Shown: positions 24,223-31,396 of the stretch, piece after piece
Layout of the letters: every line of letters starts with the position of its first letter
Numbering within the stretch: position 1 is the stretch's first letter
Origin: UBA9715 sp045614225
GTDB lineage: Bacteria; Actinomycetota; Coriobacteriia; Coriobacteriales; Eggerthellaceae
NCBI GenBank assembly: GCA_045614225.1
Contig: JAZLCO010000044.1
Location: 1 to 35,335 of the forward strand
DNA length: 35,335 nt
Reading direction: 5' to 3'
Made by a program: the position numbers and the translations under genes
The notes under the pieces: generated by a model
What the model was told of the DNA's origin: nothing
What the model saw: the letters and a program-made list of their open reading frames with translations, nothing else
Database searches by the model: none

Positions 24223-24765
24223 CTAGTTGAACCGTATTGACTTGTAGAATTCATCGGCGTACTTCTCCCACACGTCCTTCGAGGAATCCTTGTAGGAGAG
24301 AGTAATACGAACTTGCGTCGTATCGTCTGGGGTATAGAAGAGAACCTCAACATGATGGTGGTCATTTGCATAAGAGTAATTGATGCCACCTTCGGCGCCA
24401 TCAACATCGATCGGGTCCATATCGTTCCCTGTTGACGACATCATGGCCGTTACATCGCGAATGCTTATGCTTGAATCCGGCACTTCGAAATGGCTAATTG
24501 TCACAAAGGCATCGGGGGTGGTGGAATCGTCGGACTTAAGCTGAATTGTATTGTTCTTCAACTCGGCCTCGCTGTACCGCTCGACCCATTCTGCCGGAAC
24601 ATCCATGGAGAAGGCCTTAAATGTTGCATTCACGAACTCTACCGAGTTGCTCTCCTCCGCTGATTTGCTCGTGTCCTCTGACTTGTCATCGGACGATGTG
24701 CAGCCCGCGACAAGGCTGAGGCAAACAGCGATTATGACTATAATCAGGAACCCCGTGCGTTTCAT
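24223..24765 (-). CDS. Small lipoprotein
   Basis: The 180-residue protein has a lipoprotein signal MKRTGFLIIVIIAVCLSLVA followed by GC, giving lipobox LVAGC with Cys near residue 21. An acidic Ser/Asp/Glu linker and a single soluble domain follow (FKAFSMDVPAEWVERY, VTISHFEVPD, YANDHHHVEVLFYTP). It resembles in outline one half of the 19415 lipoprotein (hydrophobic strand then P-x-E-W). GAGG six bases before ATG 24765 sets the start. It ends 17 bp from the 24182-24205 hairpin. Function unknown. Confidence 0.7.
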   Translation of the reverse strand: MKRTGFLIIVIIAVCLSLVAGCTSSDDKSEDTSKSAEESNSVEFVNATFKAFSMDVPAEWVERYSEAELKNNTIQLKSDDSTTPDAFVTISHFEVPDSSISIRDVTAMMSSTGNDMDPIDVDGAEGGINYSYANDHHHVEVLFYTPDDTTQVRITLSYKDSSKDVWEKYADEFYKSIRFN

Positions 24766-25399
24766 AATGGGCCTCATCTCTTTTCGCGCCGATACGGCCA
24801 TTATACAATGGCACATAGACACCGTTGTAATAGCACGCTGTAGTAAGCGTCCTTATGCATCATACCAGGCCAGCAGCTTGTCGATGCGCAGTCTTGTCTG
24901 TACTTGGAACCTCGCTCAGATAGACAATGCGATTGACCATGTCCGGCTCCTTCCCTCGGGCGCACCTAGGCCTTGGCAACTTGTCGCTTGGGCAATCGCC
25001 GCAAAGACGACTGTCTAAGCTGGCCTATACATAGCGGGATGAGGGGCCGTCATGCAATGCTTCGATGCGCACTAAGTGCCGGCTTCGAGCAAACAGGTCA
25101 TAACGGCTAGAGCTTGGACAAGTCTGGAACGATTGGTATGGTCCTGCTCGGCTGGCGAAGACTTGGCTTCAAAGGCAACTACCCGGCACCCATGGAAGGA
25201 CGATATTTCCTAGTTATTTACTAGGTTTATAAGGTTAGCGAAACTACCCCCGGGCACTTCTTGCAGAGAGTTGGGCAAACTGAGGACCCCTGCGCACTGA
25301 TCCCAGGGTGGATCGCGTCTGCTATTCGGTTGTCAAGGTGCTCGTGCTTGGACAATCTGTCAGCACGGAAAGCCTGTGATGCCTATCGCATAGGTCCTG
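24766..25399. other. Region of about 630 bp without an intact gene
   Basis: No full gene is supported. It includes a short broken frame (24853-24940) and an inverted repeat CCTAGT-TATTT-ACTAGG (25209-25225) in an AT-rich island within otherwise GC-rich DNA. Confidence 0.4.
24853..24940 (-). pseudogene. Possible frameshifted small ORF
   Basis: AAGGAG lies six bases before an ATG at 24940. That frame gives MVNRIVYLSE and then unlikely residues up to a stop at 24860. The next frame from about 24912 reads RFQVQTRLRIDKLLAWYDA and ends at 24853. Joining the two by one indel gives a plausible 28-30-residue peptide or the remains of a longer protein. No family is assigned. Confidence 0.3.
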
Positions 25400-26179
25400 C
25401 TACCATGCTCGCCCGTCGGCATCGAACCGGTAACTGCATAAATTGCACGTCCAGTAACCGATGTCCTCTTCATGCACGTCGTGCGAGCCGCAATGCGGAC
25501 ACGCCGTTCCCTGCCGCTGCAAGGTGAAATCGTCAGAGACACTATTCCTATTTTCAATGCTAACCATGTCTCTATCTTCCCTTTTACCTAATGATGTAGG
25601 AGTAACTCCAGGGAATTGTTCCGGTAGTACCGGAGTAACAACCGGTATTTGATCCGCATGCACCGGAGTAACAGCAGGGTTTGTTCCGCCAGTACCGGAA
25701 TAAGCACGGATGCCGAAATCACGGGAATCGTCAGCACTGTCCTCGCGCAGGGCCTCTTGCCTGGAGATCTCGGTTTCGAGGGCGGGGAACGTGTACACCG
25801 TCGGAGCCGTGCTCGCCCTGTTGCAAGGCTTGACTTCAAAACCGAGCAGGCCGCATGCCTGGAGGTCTCGCTTGGCGCCCTTACGGTAAGCGTCCGCGCC
25901 AATCGAATCCGGGTTCGCAGATCCGCCTTTGGCTTTGCGGAGCCTGGGGACCACCTTGGCCACTTCGGAATCGACGACCGAGGCGGTCGTCTTGCCGTTG
26001 TCGCGCTTGCTGGCCACGTACATGTACGCCGAGAGCATCTGCGACATCTTGCCCCAGTTGCCGTCGCAGTAGACCTGGCAAACCCGAACGGCGAGCGAGG
26101 CCTCGAGCCCGCTCCAGGCGGACCAGTACTGCTTGCCGGCTCTGAGTCGGTCGATGAGCGTGGAGGGCAGTTCCGACAT
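25400..26179 (-). CDS. Element protein with C-terminal zinc ribbon
   Basis: The 259-residue product has a helical N-terminal half (STLIDRLRAGKQYWSAWSGL, WGKMSQMLSAYMYVASKRDN), a variable Pro/Thr/Val linker with several imperfect repeats of P-V-V-T-P, and a C-terminal zinc ribbon (CPHCGSHDVH then CNLCSYRFD). The N-terminal half resembles winged-helix DNA-binding proteins of small mobile elements, but I do not recognise it with certainty. AGGA precedes the ATG. It starts nine bases after the excisionase-like gene, so the two form an operon. A DNA-binding role in maintenance is plausible. Confidence 0.65.
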   Translation of the reverse strand: MSELPSTLIDRLRAGKQYWSAWSGLEASLAVRVCQVYCDGNWGKMSQMLSAYMYVASKRDNGKTTASVVDSEVAKVVPRLRKAKGGSANPDSIGADAYRKGAKRDLQACGLLGFEVKPCNRASTAPTVYTFPALETEISRQEALREDSADDSRDFGIRAYSGTGGTNPAVTPVHADQIPVVTPVLPEQFPGVTPTSLGKREDRDMVSIENRNSVSDDFTLQRQGTACPHCGSHDVHEEDIGYWTCNLCSYRFDADGRAW

Positions 26180-26188
26180 GGCCGTGTC

Positions 26189-26452
26189 CTACATTTCACC
26201 GTTCACGAAGGCGATGAGCTTCGCCTTGGGGACGTAGAGCCGGCGGCCGATCCTGCAGCCGGGAAGCGAACCGTCGTTGATCAGGCTGCGGATTGTCTGC
26301 TTCGACAGGCCGGTCTGCTCCTGGATGTGGTCGACCGTGAGAAGGTCGGGGTACTCCTTGAACAGTCCGGCACCTTTGTCGTCAAAGCCTCCCACTCGTG
26401 AATCATGGCCGCCTTTTGACAAAACAACCCTTCTGACATGGCATTTTCTCAT
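26189..26452 (-). CDS. Excisionase-like helix-turn-helix protein
   Basis: The 87-residue protein contains an HTH_17/MerR-like domain in its second half: LLTVDHIQEQTGLSKQTIRS then LINDGSLPGCRIGRRLYVPK. This is the signature of excisionases and other small element-encoded architectural DNA-binding proteins. The N-terminal 35 residues are not conserved-looking. GGAG five bases before ATG 26452 supports the start; a shorter form is possible. It is divergent from the integrase operon and would be expected to help the integrase excise the element. Confidence 0.75.
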   Translation of the reverse strand: MRKCHVRRVVLSKGGHDSRVGGFDDKGAGLFKEYPDLLTVDHIQEQTGLSKQTIRSLINDGSLPGCRIGRRLYVPKAKLIAFVNGEM

Positions 26453-26468
26453 TTCCTCTCCATTCTGG

Positions 26469-26543
26469 TTGACACCGCAAGCTTTTTCGATTAGGATTCA
26501 ACCAAAAGATATGTCCCCAATCAACTTTAGATTTATTGGGACA
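26469..26543 (+). promoter_or_regulatory. Strong promoter and dyad upstream of the integrase operon
   Basis: TTGACA (26469-26474) and TAGGAT (26492-26497) are 17 bp apart. Downstream, TGTCCCCAAT (26512-26521) and ATTGGGACA (26535-26543) form an inverted repeat with one bulged C, ending just before AAGGAG. The dyad could be an operator or a hairpin in the 5' leader that affects translation. Confidence 0.55.
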
Positions 26544-26558
26544 TTTAAGGAGACAGCC

Positions 26559-27476
26559 ATGAAGGTATGCGAAGCGGAATCCGGCCTGAAGGTGACGCCG
26601 ATATCGTGGACCGCCGCCGTCGTCGAGCGAGTTGACGCCGACGGCATCGAGGGGCTCGCGATCAACCGCGAGGCTTACAGGCGGTTGGACAACGTGGTGA
26701 CCGAGCACGACCTGCCGATGGAGTTCTTCAACCACCAGCTGATGGGCTGCGATCCGCACGACAAGCAGTCGCTCGCAGACTTCATGGCCAGATGGGGCCT
26801 GCTGTTCTCCCCGTTCAGATCTGCCAAAGTGCCCTCATCCTGCAGCCTTGATGCCGAACAGATCGAAGCGTCCATTATGCGCACGACTGCTCTCGAGGAC
26901 GGATTGGTCATGGATTACGACGATGCCGAAAGCGAGCTTGCCAGATTACTCGAAACCGGGGCCATCGACGAAGTCGACGAAGATCGAGCGGCGAGCATGC
27001 TCTGCAACTACATCGGCGAGCCTGCCGCAGGTCGCGTCGTCTCCCTCGACGAGGCGGCTTCCACGCTGCACATCTTGCAGACGACGGTCGAAATCATCAG
27101 GCGTACAGCTCGATACGGCTGGGAGAACCTCGAAGAACTCTATTACGTCATCGGCGTGCTCAATGCCGGATCTTGCAACAGCCTCACCGTGCAGCTTGCG
27201 CCCAATTGCTTCTACGGCCTCAATCTTGCAGCTGATCGCGGCGAAGCCTATCGCGTCTGCCTGACTTCGGCCATCTGCAACCAGCTAATCGAATGCCTTG
27301 CGGACAAGACGCCCTGGCGCATCTGCGAATGCGAGGGCTGCAATCGAGTGTTCAAGCGCAAGCAGACGAAATCTTCTAATCCAAACTGCGATTCCAAGTA
27401 CTGTTGCGATCCCTGCATGGAACGCCAAAAGAAACGCAACCAGCGTGAAGCGGCGAAGAACCGCATCCAGCATTAG
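26559..27476 (+). CDS. DUF6076/CGNR-like zinc-finger protein
   Basis: The 305-residue protein has a helical body and a C-terminal treble-clef-like finger: CEGCNRVFKRKQ, SNPNCDSKYC, CCDPCMERQKKRNQ, followed by basic residues. CGNR-type fingers bind nucleic acid. AAGGAG seven bases before ATG 26559 is a strong ribosome site; the frame is open upstream but crosses the promoter. It is the first gene of a two-gene operon with the integrase (67 bp gap). A regulatory or recombination-accessory function is therefore possible but not shown. Related genes next to integrases seem common in gut Actinobacteria. Confidence 0.65.
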   Translation: MKVCEAESGLKVTPISWTAAVVERVDADGIEGLAINREAYRRLDNVVTEHDLPMEFFNHQLMGCDPHDKQSLADFMARWGLLFSPFRSAKVPSSCSLDAEQIEASIMRTTALEDGLVMDYDDAESELARLLETGAIDEVDEDRAASMLCNYIGEPAAGRVVSLDEAASTLHILQTTVEIIRRTARYGWENLEELYYVIGVLNAGSCNSLTVQLAPNCFYGLNLAADRGEAYRVCLTSAICNQLIECLADKTPWRICECEGCNRVFKRKQTKSSNPNCDSKYCCDPCMERQKKRNQREAAKNRIQH

Positions 27477-27543
27477 CCATTTCTGCCCATATGGGCATGA
27501 TGGAAAGGTAAACGCGACGTAAGCCAAAGAGGAGGTGAAACAT

Positions 27544-28818
27544 ATGGCAAAAGGCGATGGCAGCATTCAACAACTAGGCCGAAACAAATGGCGCATAAGC
27601 GTTAGTTTAGGATCCGATCCTGTCACGAAGAAGCAACGCCGCATCACGAAAGTGGTCTACGGATCAAAAGCCGAAGCCCGCGCCGTCCGCGACCGTATCA
27701 GGCAGGAAGCCGAGGCTGGCGTGAAAGTAGACGTTGACCTCACATACGGTGAGCTTTTCGATAAATGGGTTGAGGCGAAACGTGCCGAGGGTGCTGCAAA
27801 CGACGAAACCATTGCTGGGTATATTGCAAAGCACAAGCGCATACTCAACGCTATCGGCACTGTAAGCGCAAGGAAGCTCGATGCAAGCTCGATAAATGCG
27901 CTGTTCGCCAAGCTTCGCGAGGAAACCGAGCTGAGCGGATCAACGCTTCATGCTATGTTCGTGATTATGAAATCCGTTTTCCAACTCGGAGTCGACAGCG
28001 ATTATTTGCGAAAGAATCCTGCAGCCTCAGCTAAATCGCCCAGAAACAACGATAGAGCCGACATGCGCAACTGCGCACTTTCTGAGGCTGACTGCGCACG
28101 CTTCAAAGCAAGGCTCGACGTTGAAGAATCCGAGGCGTACGCTGAGCGAAATCGCATCGAGGCGTATCACGACGAGAACCAGCCCGATAGGAAGCGCCGG
28201 TTTCTTCATGGCATACATGACATCAGCAGGATAATCGGCGTTCGCTTGGCGTTTGCAACGGGAATGCGTTTGGGCGAGGTTCTCGCTTTGACGTGGGAGC
28301 ACGTCGATTTGAAAGAGGAAAGATTGGAGGTCGTTGCAGCACTTGATGGCAACGGAAAGCCAAAAGCTCCTAAGACGTCTGCTGGGCGCAGGACAGTTGC
28401 ACTCGATTCCGACACCGCGCAGCATCTTCGCAAATGGAAGCAAGACCAGAAACGCTATTTCGCCCGCATTGGGGTGACATTGGACGACTCCACCCCGGTT
28501 GTGTGCTCGGACGTTGCCGGATACGACGACAAACCGAACTTCGGATCATGGTGGCAAAGCAAACGGAAGAGCATGGGCTTCGCGGATTTGAATCTTCACC
28601 GACTGAGGCATACAGCGGCAACGAGGTTACTTGCAGCGGGTGTAGATGTCACCACGGTTCAAACTAGACTAGGACATGCCGACCCTTCGATTACGTTCGG
28701 TTGGTATTCTCATCCAGACCAGGAACGCGATGATAAGGCCGCGGATTTGATGGGTGAGATCATGGCCGGAACGACTTCCAAAGCTGTCCGAATCGTCAAG
28801 TTTCGCACTGCTTCATGA
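27544..28818 (+). CDS. Tyrosine-type site-specific integrase
   Basis: The 424-residue integrase has an N-terminal AP2-like domain (GSIQQLGRNKWRISVSLGSD), a SAM-like core-binding domain (about 65-165) and a catalytic domain: FATGMRLGEVLAL with the first Arg, KTSAGRRTV with the beta-hairpin Lys, HRLRHTAATRLL (HxxR), LGHADPSITFGWYSH with the second His and the Tyr nucleophile. AGGAGG eight bases before ATG 27544 is ideal. Its 3' end faces the tRNA attachment site about 90 bp away. It differs from the first integrase in target and sequence. Confidence 0.95.
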   Translation: MAKGDGSIQQLGRNKWRISVSLGSDPVTKKQRRITKVVYGSKAEARAVRDRIRQEAEAGVKVDVDLTYGELFDKWVEAKRAEGAANDETIAGYIAKHKRILNAIGTVSARKLDASSINALFAKLREETELSGSTLHAMFVIMKSVFQLGVDSDYLRKNPAASAKSPRNNDRADMRNCALSEADCARFKARLDVEESEAYAERNRIEAYHDENQPDRKRRFLHGIHDISRIIGVRLAFATGMRLGEVLALTWEHVDLKEERLEVVAALDGNGKPKAPKTSAGRRTVALDSDTAQHLRKWKQDQKRYFARIGVTLDDSTPVVCSDVAGYDDKPNFGSWWQSKRKSMGFADLNLHRLRHTAATRLLAAGVDVTTVQTRLGHADPSITFGWYSHPDQERDDKAADLMGEIMAGTTSKAVRIVKFRTAS

Positions 28819-28821
28819 GTC

Positions 28822-28842
28822 GTTTGCACACGGTGTGCACAC
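28822..28842. repeat. Integrase arm-type repeats, right end
   Basis: GTTTGCACAC (28822-28831) and GTGTGCACAC (28833-28842) are direct repeats with the same 11-bp period as ATTTGCACAC at the left end. They lie between the integrase stop and the right attachment site. Confidence 0.55.
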
Positions 28843-28910
28843 ACCTGTTGAAATGTGCATAAGAAAAAGGAAAGGCCAACCACATATTAAGCGATTGACC
28901 TGGTATTTCA

Positions 28911-28955
28911 TGGTGGGCCCAGCAGGACTCGAACCTGCAACCAAGGGATTATGAG
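28911..28955. repeat. Right attachment site (45-bp direct repeat)
   Basis: This is identical to 11041-11085 over 45 bp and forms the 3' part of the intact tRNA gene on the minus strand. The identity stops inside the anticodon stem, a common crossover position for tRNA-targeting integrases. Confidence 0.93.
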
Positions 28956-28985
28956 TCCCCTGCTCCGCCATTGAGCTATAGGCCC
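28911..28985 (-). tRNA. tRNA with CAT anticodon (elongator Met or Ile2)
   Basis: The 75-nt minus-strand gene folds as a complete cloverleaf: acceptor GGGCCTA with TGGGCCC, D stem GCTC/GAGC, anticodon stem GGGGA/TCCCT with loop CTCATAA, T arm GCAGG-TTCGAGT-CCTGC, discriminator A and encoded CCA. The anticodon CAT is read by elongator tRNA-Met, or by tRNA-Ile2 after lysidine modification. The GGGCC acceptor and the CTCATAA loop resemble Ile2, but I cannot decide. Integration left it intact because the element supplies the 3' end. Confidence 0.92.
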
Positions 28986-29050
28986 TTTTGCAACGGCTAT
29001 TCTAGCTCAAACGTAAAACGTTGCACCAGAATGCACCAGTTTGACATGAA

Positions 29051-29083
29051 CCTCACCAAAAAGGCTGTCTCCTTTTGGTGAGG
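29051..29083. terminator. Bidirectional terminator between rlmKL and tRNA
   Basis: CCTCACCAAAA (29051-29061) and TTTTGGTGAGG (29073-29083) form a perfect 11-bp inverted repeat around 11 bases. It directly abuts the rlmKL stop codon at 29084 and carries A/T runs on both sides of the loop. Confidence 0.65.
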
Positions 29084-31396
29084 TTATCCGCGACGCACAA
29101 GATAGCATTTGTGAATCTTGGGCGTGCGGGCGAAATCCTCGGGAATCGTCTCGGGAGAGATGTCCTCGATTTCGACACCGTATTTCTCGAGCTCATCGAC
29201 GAACGGCTTGAAGCTGCGCAAATTGCACGAGAAAACGGCTTCGCCTTCTTCGGAAAGCAGGCGCGATACGCCGATCAAAAGCTCGACATGATCGCGTTGA
29301 ACATCCCATGTGCGCTTCCCCATCGCCTTCGAATTCGAGAACGTGGGCGGGTCTACGAATATCAAGTCGTAGCGCTTGCCGCTACGACGCGCATCGGTAA
29401 TCCAGCGCATGACGTCCGCGCGCTCGAAAACATGGTCGGCACCCTTGAAGCCATTTGCCATCATGTTGCGTTTCGCCCAATCAAGGTAGGTCTGCGACAG
29501 GTCGACCGTCGTCGTCGAAACGGCACCGCCGCCCGCGGCATACACCGACGCCGTACCGGTATAGGCGAACAAGTTGAGAAACCGCACGCCACCGGCTTTT
29601 TGCTCGATGAGCTTGCGCGTAGCACGATGGTCGAGGAACAGCCCTGTATCGAGGCGCCCTGCAAGATCGACTTCGAACTGATAGCCATTTTCCTCGATCG
29701 TCGTCGAATAGGCACGATGACCCGCATTGCGGTACTGGCTACCACCCTTGTCACGAATGCGCGTCTTCGAGAACACGTGATCGGGTCGAACGTTGCATAC
29801 AATCGGGGCGATGGCGAGCGCATCGTTGAAACGATGGCGTGCTTTCACAGGATCGACCGAAGCGGGCGGAGCGTATTCGGCAATGTGCAGATACGTGTTG
29901 CCCCGCGCATCGCCCGCCCCCGTGTACACATCAATCGCAACTGCGTAATCGGGAAGGTCCGAATCGTACACGCGATAGCAGGTCACGCCCTCGCGGGCAG
30001 CCCACTTGCGACGCTCCTTGAACACCTTGCGCAGCCGTGCGGCAAACTGCTCGGACGCCTGCTCGAACACTTCGACTTTGTGCGGCGCGCCACCAGCCGA
30101 ATCGGGAATCTCGATGACAATGCCTCCAGCTGGACGCACGTCGAACACCTCGACGGGGGTCTCGATTCGTCCGCGACCAATCTTGACGCATTTAGACGGT
30201 TCGGAACCGAACCGAGCCGTCATGTCCTGCGCGTCGGCAACGATGAAACGCGAACCGTTCGCCGCTGCAGCACATGCAGCCACAAACGTCGACCCATCGG
30301 CCTGAACGTACGCCGGAGAATCAGCGCGTGATTGCGCGTCGAGATTGCCGGCGACAATGCACAGGGGGTCTTTTCCTGCAAACTCGCTCGAAACAGGGTT
30401 GCGCTTGGCAACGCGCGATACGCGTTTCACCAAGTCACTCACGTTCGATGCGTCCGCGAGCTCGATACTCACAGCCTGGCGCAAACCTGCGCGGCGCACG
30501 TGGTCGCGTGCGCGCGTGATCATCGGTGAAGACGTCGATGCCCCAGCGAATCGCACGTGGTCGAGATCAGGTGGCGCTGATTGCGGCGCATCAAGTGCAT
30601 CCGGCCCTGCCATCTTGGCAAGACCAGACTCGAACCGGTCGCGCGCTTCGACAACCAGCTCGTCCCACATCGACTCATCGAAATGAGCCCACCCTGTGAA
30701 ACCCCATTTAGCACGATTGAGACCTGGAGCCAAATCGCAAGCAATCGAAGCCGCTTCGACAAGCACGATGCCATCACGGCAGACTGGATTGACGAACGCC
30801 GCTCCGGATTTGGAAAGCTCTCCCCACTCGCCGATGGCGAGCATGCCCGCCGCCAACGAGCACGCCAGAGCGGCGTCTTCCTTGTCATCAGGAGAAAGAT
30901 ATGTACGATGGTTCAGCGCTTCGCCGGAGAAATCGAGCGATATCGTCGCGCGGTGGTCGCGAATGCGCACATCCACCGCCGCGCGCGGCGCCAACGTGTC
31001 GACATCGGGACGTTCGAGGCGAACCGCACGCATGCGATCGGCAATCGCATCCTTCACCTTAAGCGCAGTGAATCGCGTGTTCCGCAGCTCATCGTTGGTT
31101 CCGTGCGCACGCACCGCCATAGTCGCATCGCCCGCGAGCACGTCCTCCCACGGAAGGTCGTACGCGCCCGCATACAGCAAATCGGCATCGCCGGCATTAA
31201 CGCGGCCGATGACAAGCATGATGCGTGACGCAAGACGCGACCATAGGCAAGCGCGCAGAGCTTCTCGCTCCCCGCAGAAAAACGCGGCGCCCCCTCCGAG
31301 GGGACGCACGCGCTCGATTCCAAATGATTTCAACTCAGCAGCAAGCGGCTGCTCCAAGCCAGCGAGGCAACTCGCAAAAAACTCCAGCTCGGCCAA
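29084..31396 (-). CDS. rlmL: 23S rRNA methyltransferase RlmKL-like, N-terminal methyltransferase motifs eroded
   Basis: The 770-residue protein has the RlmKL order: a THUMP domain (about 60-160), a first Rossmann methyltransferase unit (about 165-380) and a second one (about 450-770). In E. coli the first makes m2G2445 and the second m7G2069. The second half keeps motif I (LNLFAYTGTASVYAA) and the VDPPTFSNSK box. In the first half the expected DPxCGSGT reads NPVCRDGI (about 203-210), and no NPPYGER-type box is visible, so that half may be inactive. The start is TTG at 31396, directly after the rpoD stop, with GGAGG five bases upstream. It is translationally linked to rpoD. Confidence 0.88.
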   Translation of the reverse strand: MAELEFFASCLAGLEQPLAAELKSFGIERVRPLGGGAAFFCGEREALRACLWSRLASRIMLVIGRVNAGDADLLYAGAYDLPWEDVLAGDATMAVRAHGTNDELRNTRFTALKVKDAIADRMRAVRLERPDVDTLAPRAAVDVRIRDHRATISLDFSGEALNHRTYLSPDDKEDAALACSLAAGMLAIGEWGELSKSGAAFVNPVCRDGIVLVEAASIACDLAPGLNRAKWGFTGWAHFDESMWDELVVEARDRFESGLAKMAGPDALDAPQSAPPDLDHVRFAGASTSSPMITRARDHVRRAGLRQAVSIELADASNVSDLVKRVSRVAKRNPVSSEFAGKDPLCIVAGNLDAQSRADSPAYVQADGSTFVAACAAAANGSRFIVADAQDMTARFGSEPSKCVKIGRGRIETPVEVFDVRPAGGIVIEIPDSAGGAPHKVEVFEQASEQFAARLRKVFKERRKWAAREGVTCYRVYDSDLPDYAVAIDVYTGAGDARGNTYLHIAEYAPPASVDPVKARHRFNDALAIAPIVCNVRPDHVFSKTRIRDKGGSQYRNAGHRAYSTTIEENGYQFEVDLAGRLDTGLFLDHRATRKLIEQKAGGVRFLNLFAYTGTASVYAAGGGAVSTTTVDLSQTYLDWAKRNMMANGFKGADHVFERADVMRWITDARRSGKRYDLIFVDPPTFSNSKAMGKRTWDVQRDHVELLIGVSRLLSEEGEAVFSCNLRSFKPFVDELEKYGVEIEDISPETIPEDFARTPKIHKCYLVRRG

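Larger units (their letters stand above)
11041..28955. mobile_element. Integrative element of about 17.9 kb in a CAT-anticodon tRNA gene
   Basis: The element is bounded by perfect 45-bp direct repeats (11041-11085 and 28911-28955). The right copy is the 3' part of an intact tRNA gene. A tyrosine integrase gene ends about 90 bp inside the right end, an excisionase-like HTH gene is near it, and related TTTGCACAC repeats sit inside both ends. The cargo includes a damaged restriction-modification locus and several envelope proteins. No relaxase, coupling protein, phage structural gene or convincing replication gene is visible, so it probably depends on a helper for transfer. One unit from left repeat to just before the right repeat is 17,870 bp. 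Confidence 0.9.

Noticed and set aside
25400..26179. Calling this gene a replication initiator
   Set aside because: It has a helical N-terminus and a zinc ribbon but no recognisable Rep motif; the assignment would be a guess.
29075..30331. 418-residue plus-strand open frame opposite rlmKL
   Set aside because: It is antisense to a conserved rRNA methyltransferase, with no promoter or ribosome site.
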